Positions 22,640 to 32,500 of a stretch of DNA of 64,000 bases are shown here, in pieces. The translations under genes and the position numbers were made by a program. Numbering within the stretch: the first letter of the stretch is position 1; the number at the start of each line of letters is the position of its first letter. The stretch is from Zymoseptoria tritici IPO323 (taxonomy: Eukaryota; Ascomycota; Dothideomycetes; Mycosphaerellales; Mycosphaerellaceae). Location: the NCBI RefSeq assembly GCF_000219625.1, contig NC_018198.1:124001-188000 (forward strand). Direction: 5' to 3'. Under the pieces are notes generated by a model, which was not told where the DNA came from, did no database searches, and worked only from the letters and a program-made list of their open reading frames with translations.

Positions 22640-23800
22640 TCGAGTTTATATACGCCGTCGGCTAGGAACTTTTCGAGCTCCTCGCTATAAAGCTCCTCGA
22701 CTAGATGTCCCGTTAGGTAAACAATAAGAACCTCTCCCCGGCTATAGTAGAGACTAAGAAGGATACTAATTAAGTGCGTATAGCGGATTAGGGAAGCGTC
22801 TAGGTATGTTCTTCTTCCTTCGCATCCTATGCTACGAATGTCGTCTAACTAACCTACCTCCCCTCCTAGGCCGCCTATACCGAAGCCTAGATCGACCCTA
22901 GCTTCGACTTCGTAATCGGTAAGACATCTCCTAAAGCCCCTTAGGGTACGAAGCACCTCCCTCCGAGAGCCCCTGTCCCGCGCGTCTATAAGTCCGCCGG
23001 CGCTATAGTCGCGGCCGCGGCTAATAATCTCGCCTTAACCGCGGACAGTAAGCGTAGTAAGGCTATTGCCGGACACTTTATACGTAACTTTATTGTCGGC
23101 GGGAAAGAAGAGAACTTCGAGTAGGAGTCCGCCGTCGACTATAATATAGAGTTTATCGATAGCGCCGAATCTATTATGTTCCTAACCTAGGCTAAGGCTA
23201 CTACCGGCTTTAGGCTCTATAACTCCGGCCACCTCTATAAGTCTTCCCTCTTCGTTAACGATAGGTCTAGCGAATCCGCCGGGTCTTTAAACGGATACGC
23301 CGAGCCTATCTTTATCTCTATCGCGTAGGCTAAGACCCCTACTACCTCTAAGATCCGAAACTCCGCCTACTACTAGAAGACGATGTCTACCGCTTCTAAG
23401 GTCTACTATAAGCCTATCTAGCCTAACCCCGTTATCCCCGTCGAGCGCTTTGTCGACTAGCACTTTAATTATAACTCCGTCTCCGTTAGCCCGCTCTATA
23501 ACGCTACGTTCCGTAACGCTACGGACTACCCGAAGTTCCTAGGCTAGTAGTAGAAGGAGATCGAGGCGGAGTAGAAGGCCTAGGCGGCGCCGAAGAAGAA
23601 GGGAAAGAAGACTACCGTCGTCGCTACCGGAGAGGGAGAAGGTAGATAGACGGGAAAAGGTTAAAGGTAAGAAGACTCCTATCGTCGTTAAGGCTAAGAG
23701 GGTTCCTATTATTAAATCTAGGAAGGTACGCTCCGTCTCGGGCTCTATAATAAGCGGTTCGACTCGTTCGGGCTACTAGGTTAAGGTTTAATAAGTAGGG
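22640..23800 (+). pseudogene. Unknown spliced gene in the RIP block
   Basis: A plus-strand track broken only by TAG/TAA. Exon 1 (about 22640-22803) includes ELIEFIYAVG and a helical stretch. A good intron follows at 22804-22869 (GTATGT donor, CTAAC, TCCTAG acceptor). Exon 2 stays in frame for about 300 codons. It includes AAAANNLALTADSKRSKAIA, VERFVDQHFNYNSVSVSPLY (one Gln inferred from TAG) and a Lys-rich end (KKKGKKTT). It stops near 23790 at TAA TAA. No domain recognised. The basic tail suggests a nuclear or nucleic-acid-binding protein, which is speculation. Confidence 0.4.
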
Positions 23801-24639
23801 GTTCGTATTAGAGGAGCGAGGGAGATTAGAGGAGGAGGGTAAGGAGAATAAGAATAAGGTACGAGTATTTAGGCCCGGCGATTATATTAATAATAGCTTT
23901 ACTTATAAGAGTCTTTAGCGCTATTTTATTATACCGTATATATATATATATTATATCGTTCGCCGACTATTTTTAAGTACCCTTAACGAATAGACGAACA
24001 TAATAATAATAAGAAATAAAAAACGTTTACGAGCGAATTCTCTCTTTTAACTACTCGATAGAAATGTTTCTTTTACGTACGTTTAAGTAACTAACTAGAG
24101 ACTTCCTATGTTAATTATACCGCTCTTAAACTATCGACGACTAAGGTAGGGCATTCGGCTACCCCGGTACGTTCTCTATAGAGGATCCTCTATACGTAGA
24201 TAATTTAATATAGTTAATATAAGGACTCTTTAGTATCCGGCTCCTCTTAACTCCTCTTATCCTATTAGGACCGGGGGTGTTCGTATTTAAGACCTTCGAG
24301 ACCCTATAAGGTAGGAAACGTCGACTATAAGCGATCGCGGGTAATATTTGTTTAGTAAACCTATCTTATATAACTTTAAGGGCCGATTTACGAGGCATAG
24401 TAGTAGCGAGGAGGATTCTTTATTGTTGTTAAGATCGCGCTAACTACGATTAAAGACCGGAAGTAGGGGCGGGAGAAGAGTTATACGAGGGGCGAGAATA
24501 GTTCGTAGCTAACGTACGGACGACCTATAGGGTTTCTTAGAAGGCGGGAGATAGAATACGATAGTATTTGCGATAAAAGTTTACGGATCGTCTAGTTATA
24601 CGCTCTCGTAGTAAGGTATTTTCGAGGCGCCTCTTCTCG

Positions 24640-25590
24640 GCGGAGTATAGAAGGCTATTCTCCGTTTATCTATAACCCTTAACTAACCGACCGTATCGAC
24701 CTCCTCTATCCCTCCGTTATACTACCCTAGCCCTATTACTATCCCGTCCCTCTACTCGCTACCGTACCTCCGCTCGCTACTGTCCCTCTTTAAGATATAT
24801 ATACCTCGACTACCTCTCTATAACTAGTTTATATAAACTATACTAAACTACCTAAAGACTCCTAAGGAGCCCTATATACGCTACTACTATCGCTAGCGAC
24901 GCTACCGTCTTCGCCGCGTATACGACCTCCTCTAAGCGCTAGATAGTCTACGCTATAATTAAGGCGTCGTTACGGGCGTCGTTAGCGGTTTACTAAGCGT
25001 CGTTAGCGGCTAGGAGGGCTTAGTTTTTTAGTAATAGCGGGAGCTATGCCTACGTTAGACTAGATAGTAGGTTCCTTTCTAGAGAAATAGGGGTTAGTAG
25101 GGAGGATAGATAAGGCATTCGGAGGTCGGAAGCGGGTACCTCTTAGGTAAAAAGGGAATAAGTACCTTAAGTTATTTAGAGGACGGATTAGATAGAAGTT
25201 TTCTATATAGTTAGTTATCTTATTATTTATAAGTCTTTAAAGAGAAAAAGGAAAGAAGAAAAGAAGATAGACGATAAAGAATAGGTTAATATATTTAGTC
25301 TAGACCGACTTTCCGGCACCCTATATACCGTATCGTCGATACCTTACTTAGCTAAGACGGCGGGACCGTCGTAAGTTAACGGGAGAGGTATAGTCGATTT
25401 TCGTTAGAGAGGCATTAAGGTAGTAGCAACTCCGTACGCTAGTAGGACTCTATCTACGAAGGAGGGAAGGCTATAATACCTTAGCCGCTCGATAATACAT
25501 TATTAGTAGTAGCGTATTAATAGTATCGTTAAGCTAGTCTCCGGGTACTAGAACTCCATATACGTATTCTCTTGTCCGACGTCGACGAAG
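24640..25590 (+). pseudogene. Possible degraded coding track in the RIP block
   Basis: A plus-strand frame with mostly TAG breaks. It includes ATTIASDATVFAAYTTSSKR, a Ser/Ala/Arg-rich middle and a Lys-rich KSLKRKRKEEKK stretch, ending near 25590 close to a short intact frame at 25572-25760. No family recognised. Composition bias in RIP DNA can produce long TAG-only frames by chance, so this is weak. Confidence 0.25.
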
Positions 25591-25849
25591 CCGGCCTAGA
25601 GAATACGTATATACTATTCGTTACGTTAACTACTTCTACTACGAATATATTCGTCCCGTCTACGCCTACGACTATTTCTACTACGAACATCTTCTTCGGT
25701 AGGTACGGATTATCGGGGGATAATAATAATAAGGATCAGGAGGACGACGAAGCCGAGTAGGAGGATAACGACGACGACGAGGGCAAACTAGGAAGATTAA
25801 GGAGTTATTAGCGCGGTAAGTTCACGAATAATAGATAGTTAAGATAGTA

Positions 25850-27737
25850 GACAAGGTAGATAGTAGAGGTTAAAGAAGTCGAAAAGTATAGTATATCTCT
25901 CTCTCGGTATTAATACCGCTTTATAAAAAACCTAGGTTTTTCTTTCTTCGGCGAACCCTATACCTTACTCGCATTTAGTTAGTAGTAAGCGAGAGACCTT
26001 AGAGACGGGAATAGTTTTTCTATTTTACTCCGAAATAGAGCGCGTATACTACTACTAGGCTATCCTATCCCTCGCCCTTCCTTAATCTACCTCCTTATTC
26101 GATACGCCGGTACGAAAATACGTCCTCCTCTTCGGTCGTAGTACGATCGATCCTAGTTCGTCGTCGTCGTCGTCGTCGTCGAGAGAGACTTTCTAGACTA
26201 TAGCTCCTAAGGAACGGACTAGAACCGCGATGTTCTATTACTAGGAGTCTACCTCGCGTAACTTTATTACCTTCCGCGCCTATTACTACATCTAAATAAC
26301 GGTCTCTAGTAGCGTAGCGTTCGACGGGGTCTAGCCGTCCGACCTATTACCCCTATTCTAATACTTTCCCGCGCCTAGGGCCTAGTATCGCCGCGCGGCG
26401 GGGTAATAGATCTAGGCGAATACCGTCCCGCGGCGTAGCTCTAGCTCCCGCTCGAACAACGGCTTAAGTAACCCTAGCGCCGTACCTAACTTCTACTTCG
26501 CGCGCGAGAAGGATAGGAGGTTAAAGTCGTCCTCCCTCTCGATTATCCTCCCTCCTACCCGCGGCTCTAATAGAATATTCTACCTCTCCCCTTACTACTA
26601 TATACGTAGAAAAACTAGTAGCCCTTCGTCGCTCGCGCTAAATTCCCTATATACCTTCTAGATTAGCTAAGATAAGGCCTTACCTCTCTCTCCCTTAAGG
26701 AGCCGGAATTCGGACTAGGCCGTATAACGAGTCTAGTAGATAGTGTTAGGGTGAAGCTGAAGCGGACGATTTAGTAGTTTAGCTCGGCGGTAGCTAGATC
26801 TAGGGAGGAGAAGAAGGGAGCTTTTAAGAGGTTATTTAGTAGAGTAGGGATATAGTAGATCTAGGAGTAGCTAGCGGTAATCTCGATACGGGAGGCGACC
26901 TCGGCGGCGATTAGGGCTTCGGAAAAGGAGCGGCGGAGGAGGAGGCTAACGGTCCTATACTACGTTAGGAGCGGAAAGGGCTACTTTATAGGATAGAGGG
27001 AGGGCAACAACATACTATATATTAACCGCTAATTGTAGTCCTAGAATCGCTAAGTTCTTATTAACTAAGTTACTTCTTAAGCGTTCGACTCTATTTCCCT
27101 CCTCTAGCTACTCGGGGATAGGACATTTCCACCCTGATCCGCCCACCTCCCAAGCCTTTCGAAACGCAGCGTACTGGAGCGGATATTGGGAGACGTCCGC
27201 AGACGCCTCCACAATCCGGCACGCGGCCAGTTTGGCATCTCTGTGCCAGCTCGCCGTATCGGCGAGGAGTTCTAGCGCAGAGGTTGTGATGTAGGTAGCG
27301 TTGACAACAGCGTCGACTGGCTGGTAGGGTAAATAGGAAGCCTAAGAAGGGGTAACGCCTAGCTAGAAGCCGAGGAGGATAGCGATAATAGCGATGATAG
27401 CGGCGGAGAGGAGGCCGAAACACCGTCCACAGGAGTACTAACTTGACGTCCGTCGTTGGGGAGATAAGGGAGACGGCTGGCGGGTGGGTAGACCTTTCGT
27501 CGGGGCGGCGGCGGATTCGGAGGGTTGCGACGTGTCCGGAGGGGGAGCATGGTGGTGATCCTCGAACAGTAAATGTTGTGCTTTCCGTGACGGTTTCGTC
27601 GTGGTCTTCTTCTTCCCCTTGACGACTGTAGGTACGGCTTCTTCGGTAGTGGGCACGGCGACAGGACTCGTTTCGACCATTCTCGACTTTTGAACCGTTG
27701 CGTGAACCCATAATGCACCCTTCCATCCACAATGCAC
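25850..27737 (-). pseudogene. Membrane-protein gene with a mosaic of RIP and non-RIP patches
   Basis: Starts at ATG 27737. The first 100 codons are undamaged, Pro/Ser/Lys-rich and probably cytosolic. A TAG follows, then a clear transmembrane segment (FGLLSAAIIAIIAILLGF, about 27405-27352), two more TAGs, and an undamaged outer part with NATY and many Ala/Leu, down to PIPE at about 27111. All three TAGs sit in CpA-poor patches (27340-27440) and fit Gln or Trp. The next TAG (27108-27110) marks the start of the fully RIP-damaged block. There the same frame continues and, after a likely intron with a GTATGT donor near 27010, coding-like sequence runs to about 25850. Whether the parts below and above 27108 are one gene is inference. 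No family recognised. Confidence 0.4.
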
Positions 27738-27890
27738 CCTTCCATCTACGCTTACACATCCCGACCATCACCTACTAGAGCTGACACGACCCGACCATTA
27801 CCTACCCGAGCAAGTTCCCTAACAAGAGGCCCCATTGTTTCATGTGCCCAAAACAAATCTCGCAGTCGGTCTCGGACAGATCCTCTTAAG

Positions 27891-28065
27891 GGTGTTGGTA
27901 CTGCCGAGGGTTGTGTCGGTATTGCGGAGGGCTGTGTCGGTATTGCGGAGGGTTGTGTTGGTATTGCGGAGGGTTGTGTCGGTATTGCGGAGGGTTGTGT
28001 TGGTATTGCGGAGGGTTGTGTTGGTAGTGCGGAGGGCTGTGTTGGTATTGCGGAGGGTTGTGGTG
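27891..28065 (+). repeat. 21-bp minisatellite (about 8 units)
   Basis: Tandem units of the type gtgttggtattgcggagggt, encoding GVGIAEGC-like heptads in one plus frame (open 27732-28289) and NTDTTLR or QYQHNPP heptads on the minus strand. Two 24-bp units (ggtgtgagctcggtagaggg) follow at 28060-28110. Units of 21 bp keep the frame. Which strand, if either, is coding is unclear. Confidence 0.85.
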
Positions 28066-28265
28066 TGAGCTCGGTAGAGGGTTGTGGTGTGAGCTCGGTA
28101 GAGGGTTGTATTGTGGTAGCGGTGAAAGGGTGTAATGGGATGGGGGTGGAGGGTTGTATTGCGGGAGAGGGTTGTGTTGGTGTTGGTATTGTAGTGAAGG
28201 GTTGTTATCCTTCGATTCTTTCTTCCCTCCCACATCCTTCTGTTGAGACTGAGAAAAAGAGATGG

Positions 28266-28810
28266 TTCAGGCGAGTGTCTGAACTGTGATATTGCAGCTT
28301 ATATGCGTTGTATGGATTATCTTAACACCTTCTCCTCTCGTAGTGACGCTTAACTCAAGTCGGTCGACTTTGCTCCTCTCTTCCCTCTTTTCCCCTTGTA
28401 CTTTTCGTTCTTTTCGTTCTTCAGGTGCAACGCGGCGATGGAGACCTTCAACGATTCTGGGCGTGGCGGGACGATGATGATGACTTTGATCGGGCGTGCT
28501 GGGACGGTAATGACTTGGATCGGAGTGGTGGTGGTGGTCGTCCATGGGGTAGATGGAGTGGATGGCGGAGATGGAGCAGACGGCGGGAATGGGAATGTCG
28601 AGAGAGGGAACGAGGAGGAGAGGAGGAGGAGGACAAGAAGATCGGAGTGGATGGCATTGACAAGGGAGACATGATGACAGTCCGTTGGTTTGTTTTGTCT
28701 GTCTGTCTGTTCTGTCTGTCTGTCTTGTCTGTCTTGTCTTGTCTGTCTGGTCGAGTCCTGACGACCGTCGTCAGCTGATCCTGCCTCAGGCACCACATCT
28801 GTCGTCAAGT
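28266..28810. other. Low-complexity DNA with (GTCT)n run, coding unclear
   Basis: Open frames exist in all minus-strand phases (up to 152 codons) and in two plus-strand phases, driven by Ser/Pro- and Gly/Asp-rich triplets and a (gtct)n microsatellite at about 28698-28752. No choice between them is supported. The right end overlaps the short segment shared with 4204-4263. Confidence 0.4.
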
Positions 28811-28855
28811 TTTCACGACAGTCTAGAATACGTCAACCTCCTCGTACCGCTCCTT

Positions 28856-29132
28856 CACCTCATCCATCCACCCTCTGCTTCACCTCGTCCATCCACCCTC
28901 TACTTCACCTCGTCCATCCACCCTCTACTTCACCTCGTCCATCCACCCTCTGCTTCACCTCGTCTATCCACCCTCTGCTTCACCTCGTCTATCCACCCTC
29001 TACTCCACCTCGTCCATCCACCCTCTGCTTCACCTCGTCCATCCACCCTCTGCTTCACCTCGTCTATCCACCCTCTACTCCACCTCGTCCATCCACCCTC
29101 TGCTTCACCTCGTCTATCCACCCTCTGCTTCA
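28856..29132 (+). repeat. 25-bp minisatellite (about 11 units)
   Basis: Tandem units of tccatccaccctctgcttca plus cctcg, alternating g/a and c/t at fixed positions. The unit length is not a multiple of three, so it does not preserve a frame. It lies just downstream of the 3' end of the minus-strand gene at 29130-29877. Confidence 0.9.
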
Positions 29133-29877
29133 CTCGAGCACCCGCCACACAGACTCGACGCCGCGGATGCATTCCATTTCGGGCGCGCGCATGGCTGACA
29201 CGGTCAGGTTCACGGACGGAAAGCTCTGCTCGCCGGGAAGCGCGCGGAGGATCGGTGCGGATGTCTGGTCGATCGAGGGGAGTCCAAGACCGAAGCCCAC
29301 CAACATCACCAACAACAACAACCCTCCAACGCCAACGCCAACGCCAACGTTAATCCGCCATTTCTTCCGGGACGCTGCTGCGACCACCCCAAGGCGAAGC
29401 GCAGGAAGAGCGACCTCCACCCCGAGTTCCGATTCCACCGACTGCAATCTCGTCACCACGCAGTGCCTCTCTACCTCCCTCCACACATTCGGTGCTGTCG
29501 TTTCCGTGTCGAGATCGTCCAGTCTCTCCCGTAAATGGCCGAGTTCTTGACGCAGCCAGACGCCTCAAAAACCGGTGCTTTTCCACCACGTCTTCTTTTT
29601 GAGCGACTGCGTACGAGGAGTAGGAGGATTGGGGGGAGGATTCGTGGGAGGAGTGGGCGTCATCCTCGGAGTGGTAAGTATACTCCGAACGGTGGAAATC
29701 ATCAAAGTCGCCGTCGGCATAAGTCAAAGGTCCGTCTCCCGTAGAAACTCGAGAGGGACTCTCGTCTCTGTTGTTCATCGTCATCTTCCAATTTCTCTTC
29801 CTGTTAGGCCGGGATTGAGGTGAGGATTGGGAGACTTTTACCCGGCGGAATTTGGCCCTACGCAGCTTCCGCGACAC
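29130..29877 (-). pseudogene. Single-pass membrane protein, one frame break
   Basis: The N-terminal frame (29877 to about 29570) is hydrophilic, with acidic/His/Ser-rich sequence (DDFHRSEYTYHSEDD). The C-terminal frame (about 29560-29130) reads LRQELGHLRERLDD, then a strong transmembrane segment (VGVGVGVGGLLLLVMLVGFG, about 29346-29285), then an outer part with NLT and two Cys regions, ending VWRVLE. The two frames are offset and no good intron joins them, so there is either a 1-2 base indel or a missed splice. The layout (disordered inner part, one helix, short outer part) resembles the gene at 27737, though the sequences are not similar. Family unknown. Confidence 0.45.
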
Positions 29878-30284
29878 TCACAATGGCCATGTTGGTTTCA
29901 TGCTTCCGAGAGTCGATGCTTTTCGACTGTCGGGAGCGTGGGAGGTGGGAACAGGAGTAGTGCTGGTGCTGCGAACAGCAGTAATGCTGGTGCTGGTGCT
30001 GCGGTTGGGCCCGACGGGAGGGTGCAGCAGTCTTGCCAACACCAAGATTGATGCCAGCAAGGCTGCTGGTCGATCAACCCGCGACGAGGAATCCGCCAAA
30101 TCAGCAACAATCCTCCCGCGAGGTTTGGGTCTGCCGCGACGGAACAATGTCCGGCGAACGACGGTCCCAAAAATCAAAGACTTGTTGTTGGCGCCAAAAG
30201 GACAGGACGTAAGTCGGTCATTACGGTTTGCATTGCATTGAATTCCATCCTCACCAGCAGGTCACTCCAGCTTATCATAACGCC

Positions 30285-31364
30285 ATGGGAACTGACGAGT
30301 TGCACGCCATCGACCTCGATTTCTCGCGATGCCATCCCCACCACACCACCCCCACCACCAGCAGACGCATGAGCGGCTCGTTCACGCCTCCGACCGCAAC
30401 GTTCACGACGTGCCAGTATACCTTCTCCGGATCATCGGACATGGACTTACGCATGTCCGCCCGGTCCACGGTGTCAAACAGCCCCCGCCGCTCTAGCATC
30501 CCTAGCCTGGCGGACGCCTGGAGATCGCTGCCCTCGAGCCCAGACCACGGCATGGATTGGGATCCGTCGACTCCGTCCGACAGGTGGATTCTGGGCCTTG
30601 GCGGTGCTGCGAGCAGGTCAGACAACGACGACGACGACGGGCTAAATTCCGCTCCGTCGCCTTGGGCTCAAGTTTTGTTTACCGCAAAATCCCGGCTGAT
30701 AACGGAGGAAGATAAGATGGATGATGCGAGCCGTGCAATGGCGGCTGCCCATACGCTTTTGTCTCTCGGCCGGGACAGCTGGGCAAACATGCGACCCAGT
30801 CCGGAGGTCCAGGAACACGGATCCTCCATCTCGCACCTGGAAGCGGCGGCGGTATTAGGAGAGATCAGACACCGGCCGATTGTCACTCCCTCCGGTTCGT
30901 GGCCGGGCTTCGAGCTGGAATCGCGGACGCGGCGAGGAGGAGGAGGAGGAGGAGGAAGAACCACGTCCGGTTCAGACCATTCCGAGGAGGAGAAGGGGGA
31001 TGATGTCTTTGGAAGCGCGACGCGGCAGGCGACGAGCCATGGCGGTTGGATGCATTGGAATGCCGGCGTCTTTGGGCGGGAAGAAGCTGAATCCAGTGCT
31101 TCTTCGTACTGGAGGAAGCGGACCTCGCCGTCGCCATGTGAGGGGAGGGGAGTCGGATGCCGTCGTCTTCTTCGGCGTCGTCGTCGTCGAGCGGATAATG
31201 GTGATGATGGGAACGGGGATGATGATGATGATGATGATGATGAAGAGATGGTTCTCGGCACGGACACGATCGTGGACGTGGACATGGAGGGCCAGGGCGA
31301 TGGCGATGATGATGTGATGTGTTCGGGCGAAGAGTGCTGGAAGGGGGTTTGCACGGTCCGTTAG
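30285..31364 (+). CDS. Hypothetical Ser/Asp-rich protein (359 aa)
   Basis: The longest undamaged ORF outside the repeats. The ATG at 30285 has a favourable context (gccATGGga); the frame is open from 30228. Ser/Pro-rich N-terminus with SARSTVSNSPRRSSIPSLAD, then a possible helix with MDDASRAMAAAHTLLSL (about residues 145-162). A poly-Gly run follows (GGGGGGGG), then a basic stretch (LLRRRRRRADN), an Asp-rich run and two C-terminal Cys pairs. This is the look of an intrinsically disordered nuclear or regulatory protein. No known domain. A 228-codon minus-strand frame over the same interval is only the reverse of its Asp/Ser repeats. An intron upstream (acceptor ccag at 30270) is possible. Real expression is uncertain. 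Confidence 0.5.
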   Translation: MGTDELHAIDLDFSRCHPHHTTPTTSRRMSGSFTPPTATFTTCQYTFSGSSDMDLRMSARSTVSNSPRRSSIPSLADAWRSLPSSPDHGMDWDPSTPSDRWILGLGGAASRSDNDDDDGLNSAPSPWAQVLFTAKSRLITEEDKMDDASRAMAAAHTLLSLGRDSWANMRPSPEVQEHGSSISHLEAAAVLGEIRHRPIVTPSGSWPGFELESRTRRGGGGGGGRTTSGSDHSEEEKGDDVFGSATRQATSHGGWMHWNAGVFGREEAESSASSYWRKRTSPSPCEGRGVGCRRLLRRRRRRADNGDDGNGDDDDDDDDEEMVLGTDTIVDVDMEGQGDGDDDVMCSGEECWKGVCTVR

Positions 31365-31369
31365 GGTAT

Positions 31370-32184
31370 GGAGTTCGTTTGTCGCTGCGACGATGGCCTT
31401 TTTGAACTCGTCTGTCCCATCGTCCTTTGTATTCTCTTATCTCTTTGACAATTGATTGACATGGCCGTTCTCATCTCACTCACCCTCGTATCTCACCTCT
31501 CATCCCATCCCATCTCTCATGTCACCACATCAGAGATCAAACACAGTTACTCGGTAAACACTCTTTCCACAGGCGCAGCAGCATCTGAAGCATAAAAACT
31601 CTCCCGTCCGTTGTCACTTCCGACCGGGTCCTCCAACTTTCACTGTCTGAGCTGCAGGCCAAATCCTCCACGCAACGCCAGCTGCCCATACCAAACGTCG
31701 AAGCTCATCGTGTGCCTACCTTGCTCTCGCATTCGGGTATCACTGAGAAGAGAAGGTGAAATGCGACGGGCGAGAATTACTACTAATCTATAGTGAAGAA
31801 AAGTTGTGTGCAGTCTTGGGGACTGTTGACTTAACGACGAAGGAGCCTCTACGTCAGCAGGAGGATTAGCCATCTTTCATGTCTCCTTCTCCCTTTTCTT
31901 GTCCTTCTTCTTTCTTACCACCATCTTCTCCAACTCGTCCACTCCCTATCATTCAAAGCTCATACCTTCTGGGTTCGGTGCTCTTACCCTACAACGCCTT
32001 TCTATCGACTACGGCAAGAAATGCACGCATATGCAAGATTTCATCGACGACTCCCTCCACTTCGATCTCAATAAGTTCCTGACCAACTTGGTCCGTCCCT
32101 ATACCCACTCCGCATCCACTTCCCGCTCAACGATTGTGTTCGCCGTCAAGGTTGCCTCTGGTCACCCAGCAGCGCATCCTCCCA
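31370..32184. other. Intergenic or decayed DNA
   Basis: No recognised gene. A plus-strand stretch at about 31990-32150 encodes DYGKKCTHMQDFIDDSLHF and more in one frame, possibly the decayed upstream part of the YEATS relic that follows. Confidence 0.4.
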
Positions 32185-32500
32185 GAGCAAGATGAGGGCT
32201 CCGAAATTCCCATGCGCGGATAGGAGATCTCCATCTTCCTAGTCGGCTCGGACGGCGAAGAACTTCCAGCGACCTGCTTCGAAAAAGCGACATATCTGCT
32301 CCACGAGAGTTTCGGCAAGAGAGCTAAGCAAGTTTTCAAGAATGCTCCTTTCACGATCAAGGAGACGGGATGGGGGCGAGTTCGACATGCAGATCCAGCT
32401 CACTCCGATCGGTGCTGCCAAGGGTAGTAATCAGACCTTGCCGCATGATCTTAACTTTCAGCAGTCACAGTACGAGAGCACACACAGCGTCACCTTCCGC
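32185..32500 (+). pseudogene. YEATS-domain protein relic
   Basis: In frame from 32185: EGSEIPMRG, a TAG (probably an old Trp codon), EISIFLVGSDGEELPATCFE, then YLLHESFGK, APFTIKETGWG. A one-base insertion in a run of G near 32376 follows, and the sequence resumes in the next frame with EFDMQIQLT and LPHDLNFQQSQYESTHSVTF. The 'L-H-SF', 'PF-I-E-GWGEF' and 'HDLNF' signatures fit the YEATS fold, the acyl-lysine reader in chromatin complexes (Yaf9/Taf14 relatives). With a stop and a frameshift it is a pseudogene. The surrounding DNA is not RIP-rich, so the TAG may be an isolated mutation. Family call from recall. Confidence 0.65.

Larger units (their letters stand above)
22350..27100. mobile_element. 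RIP-damaged repeat block of unknown class
   Basis: CpA/TpG depletion as strong as in the neighbouring transposon, implying that the sequence was repeated in the genome when RIP acted. I find no TIR, LTR or transposase here. It contains three coding-like tracks whose stops are nearly all TAG/TAA (22640-23800 plus, 24640-25590 plus, 25850 upward minus), a TA microsatellite near 23938-23955 and a (cgt)n run near 26160-26180. It may be part of a larger segmental duplication or of an element whose ends I cannot see. Confidence 0.5.

Noticed and set aside
28856..29132. CRISPR array
   Set aside because: Units are contiguous 25-bp tandem copies without spacers, in a eukaryotic context.
30668..31354. 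Minus-strand 228-codon ORF
   Set aside because: It is the reverse of the Asp/Ser/Arg-rich plus-strand ORF; its runs of Ser and Arg come from GAT/TCG triplets.
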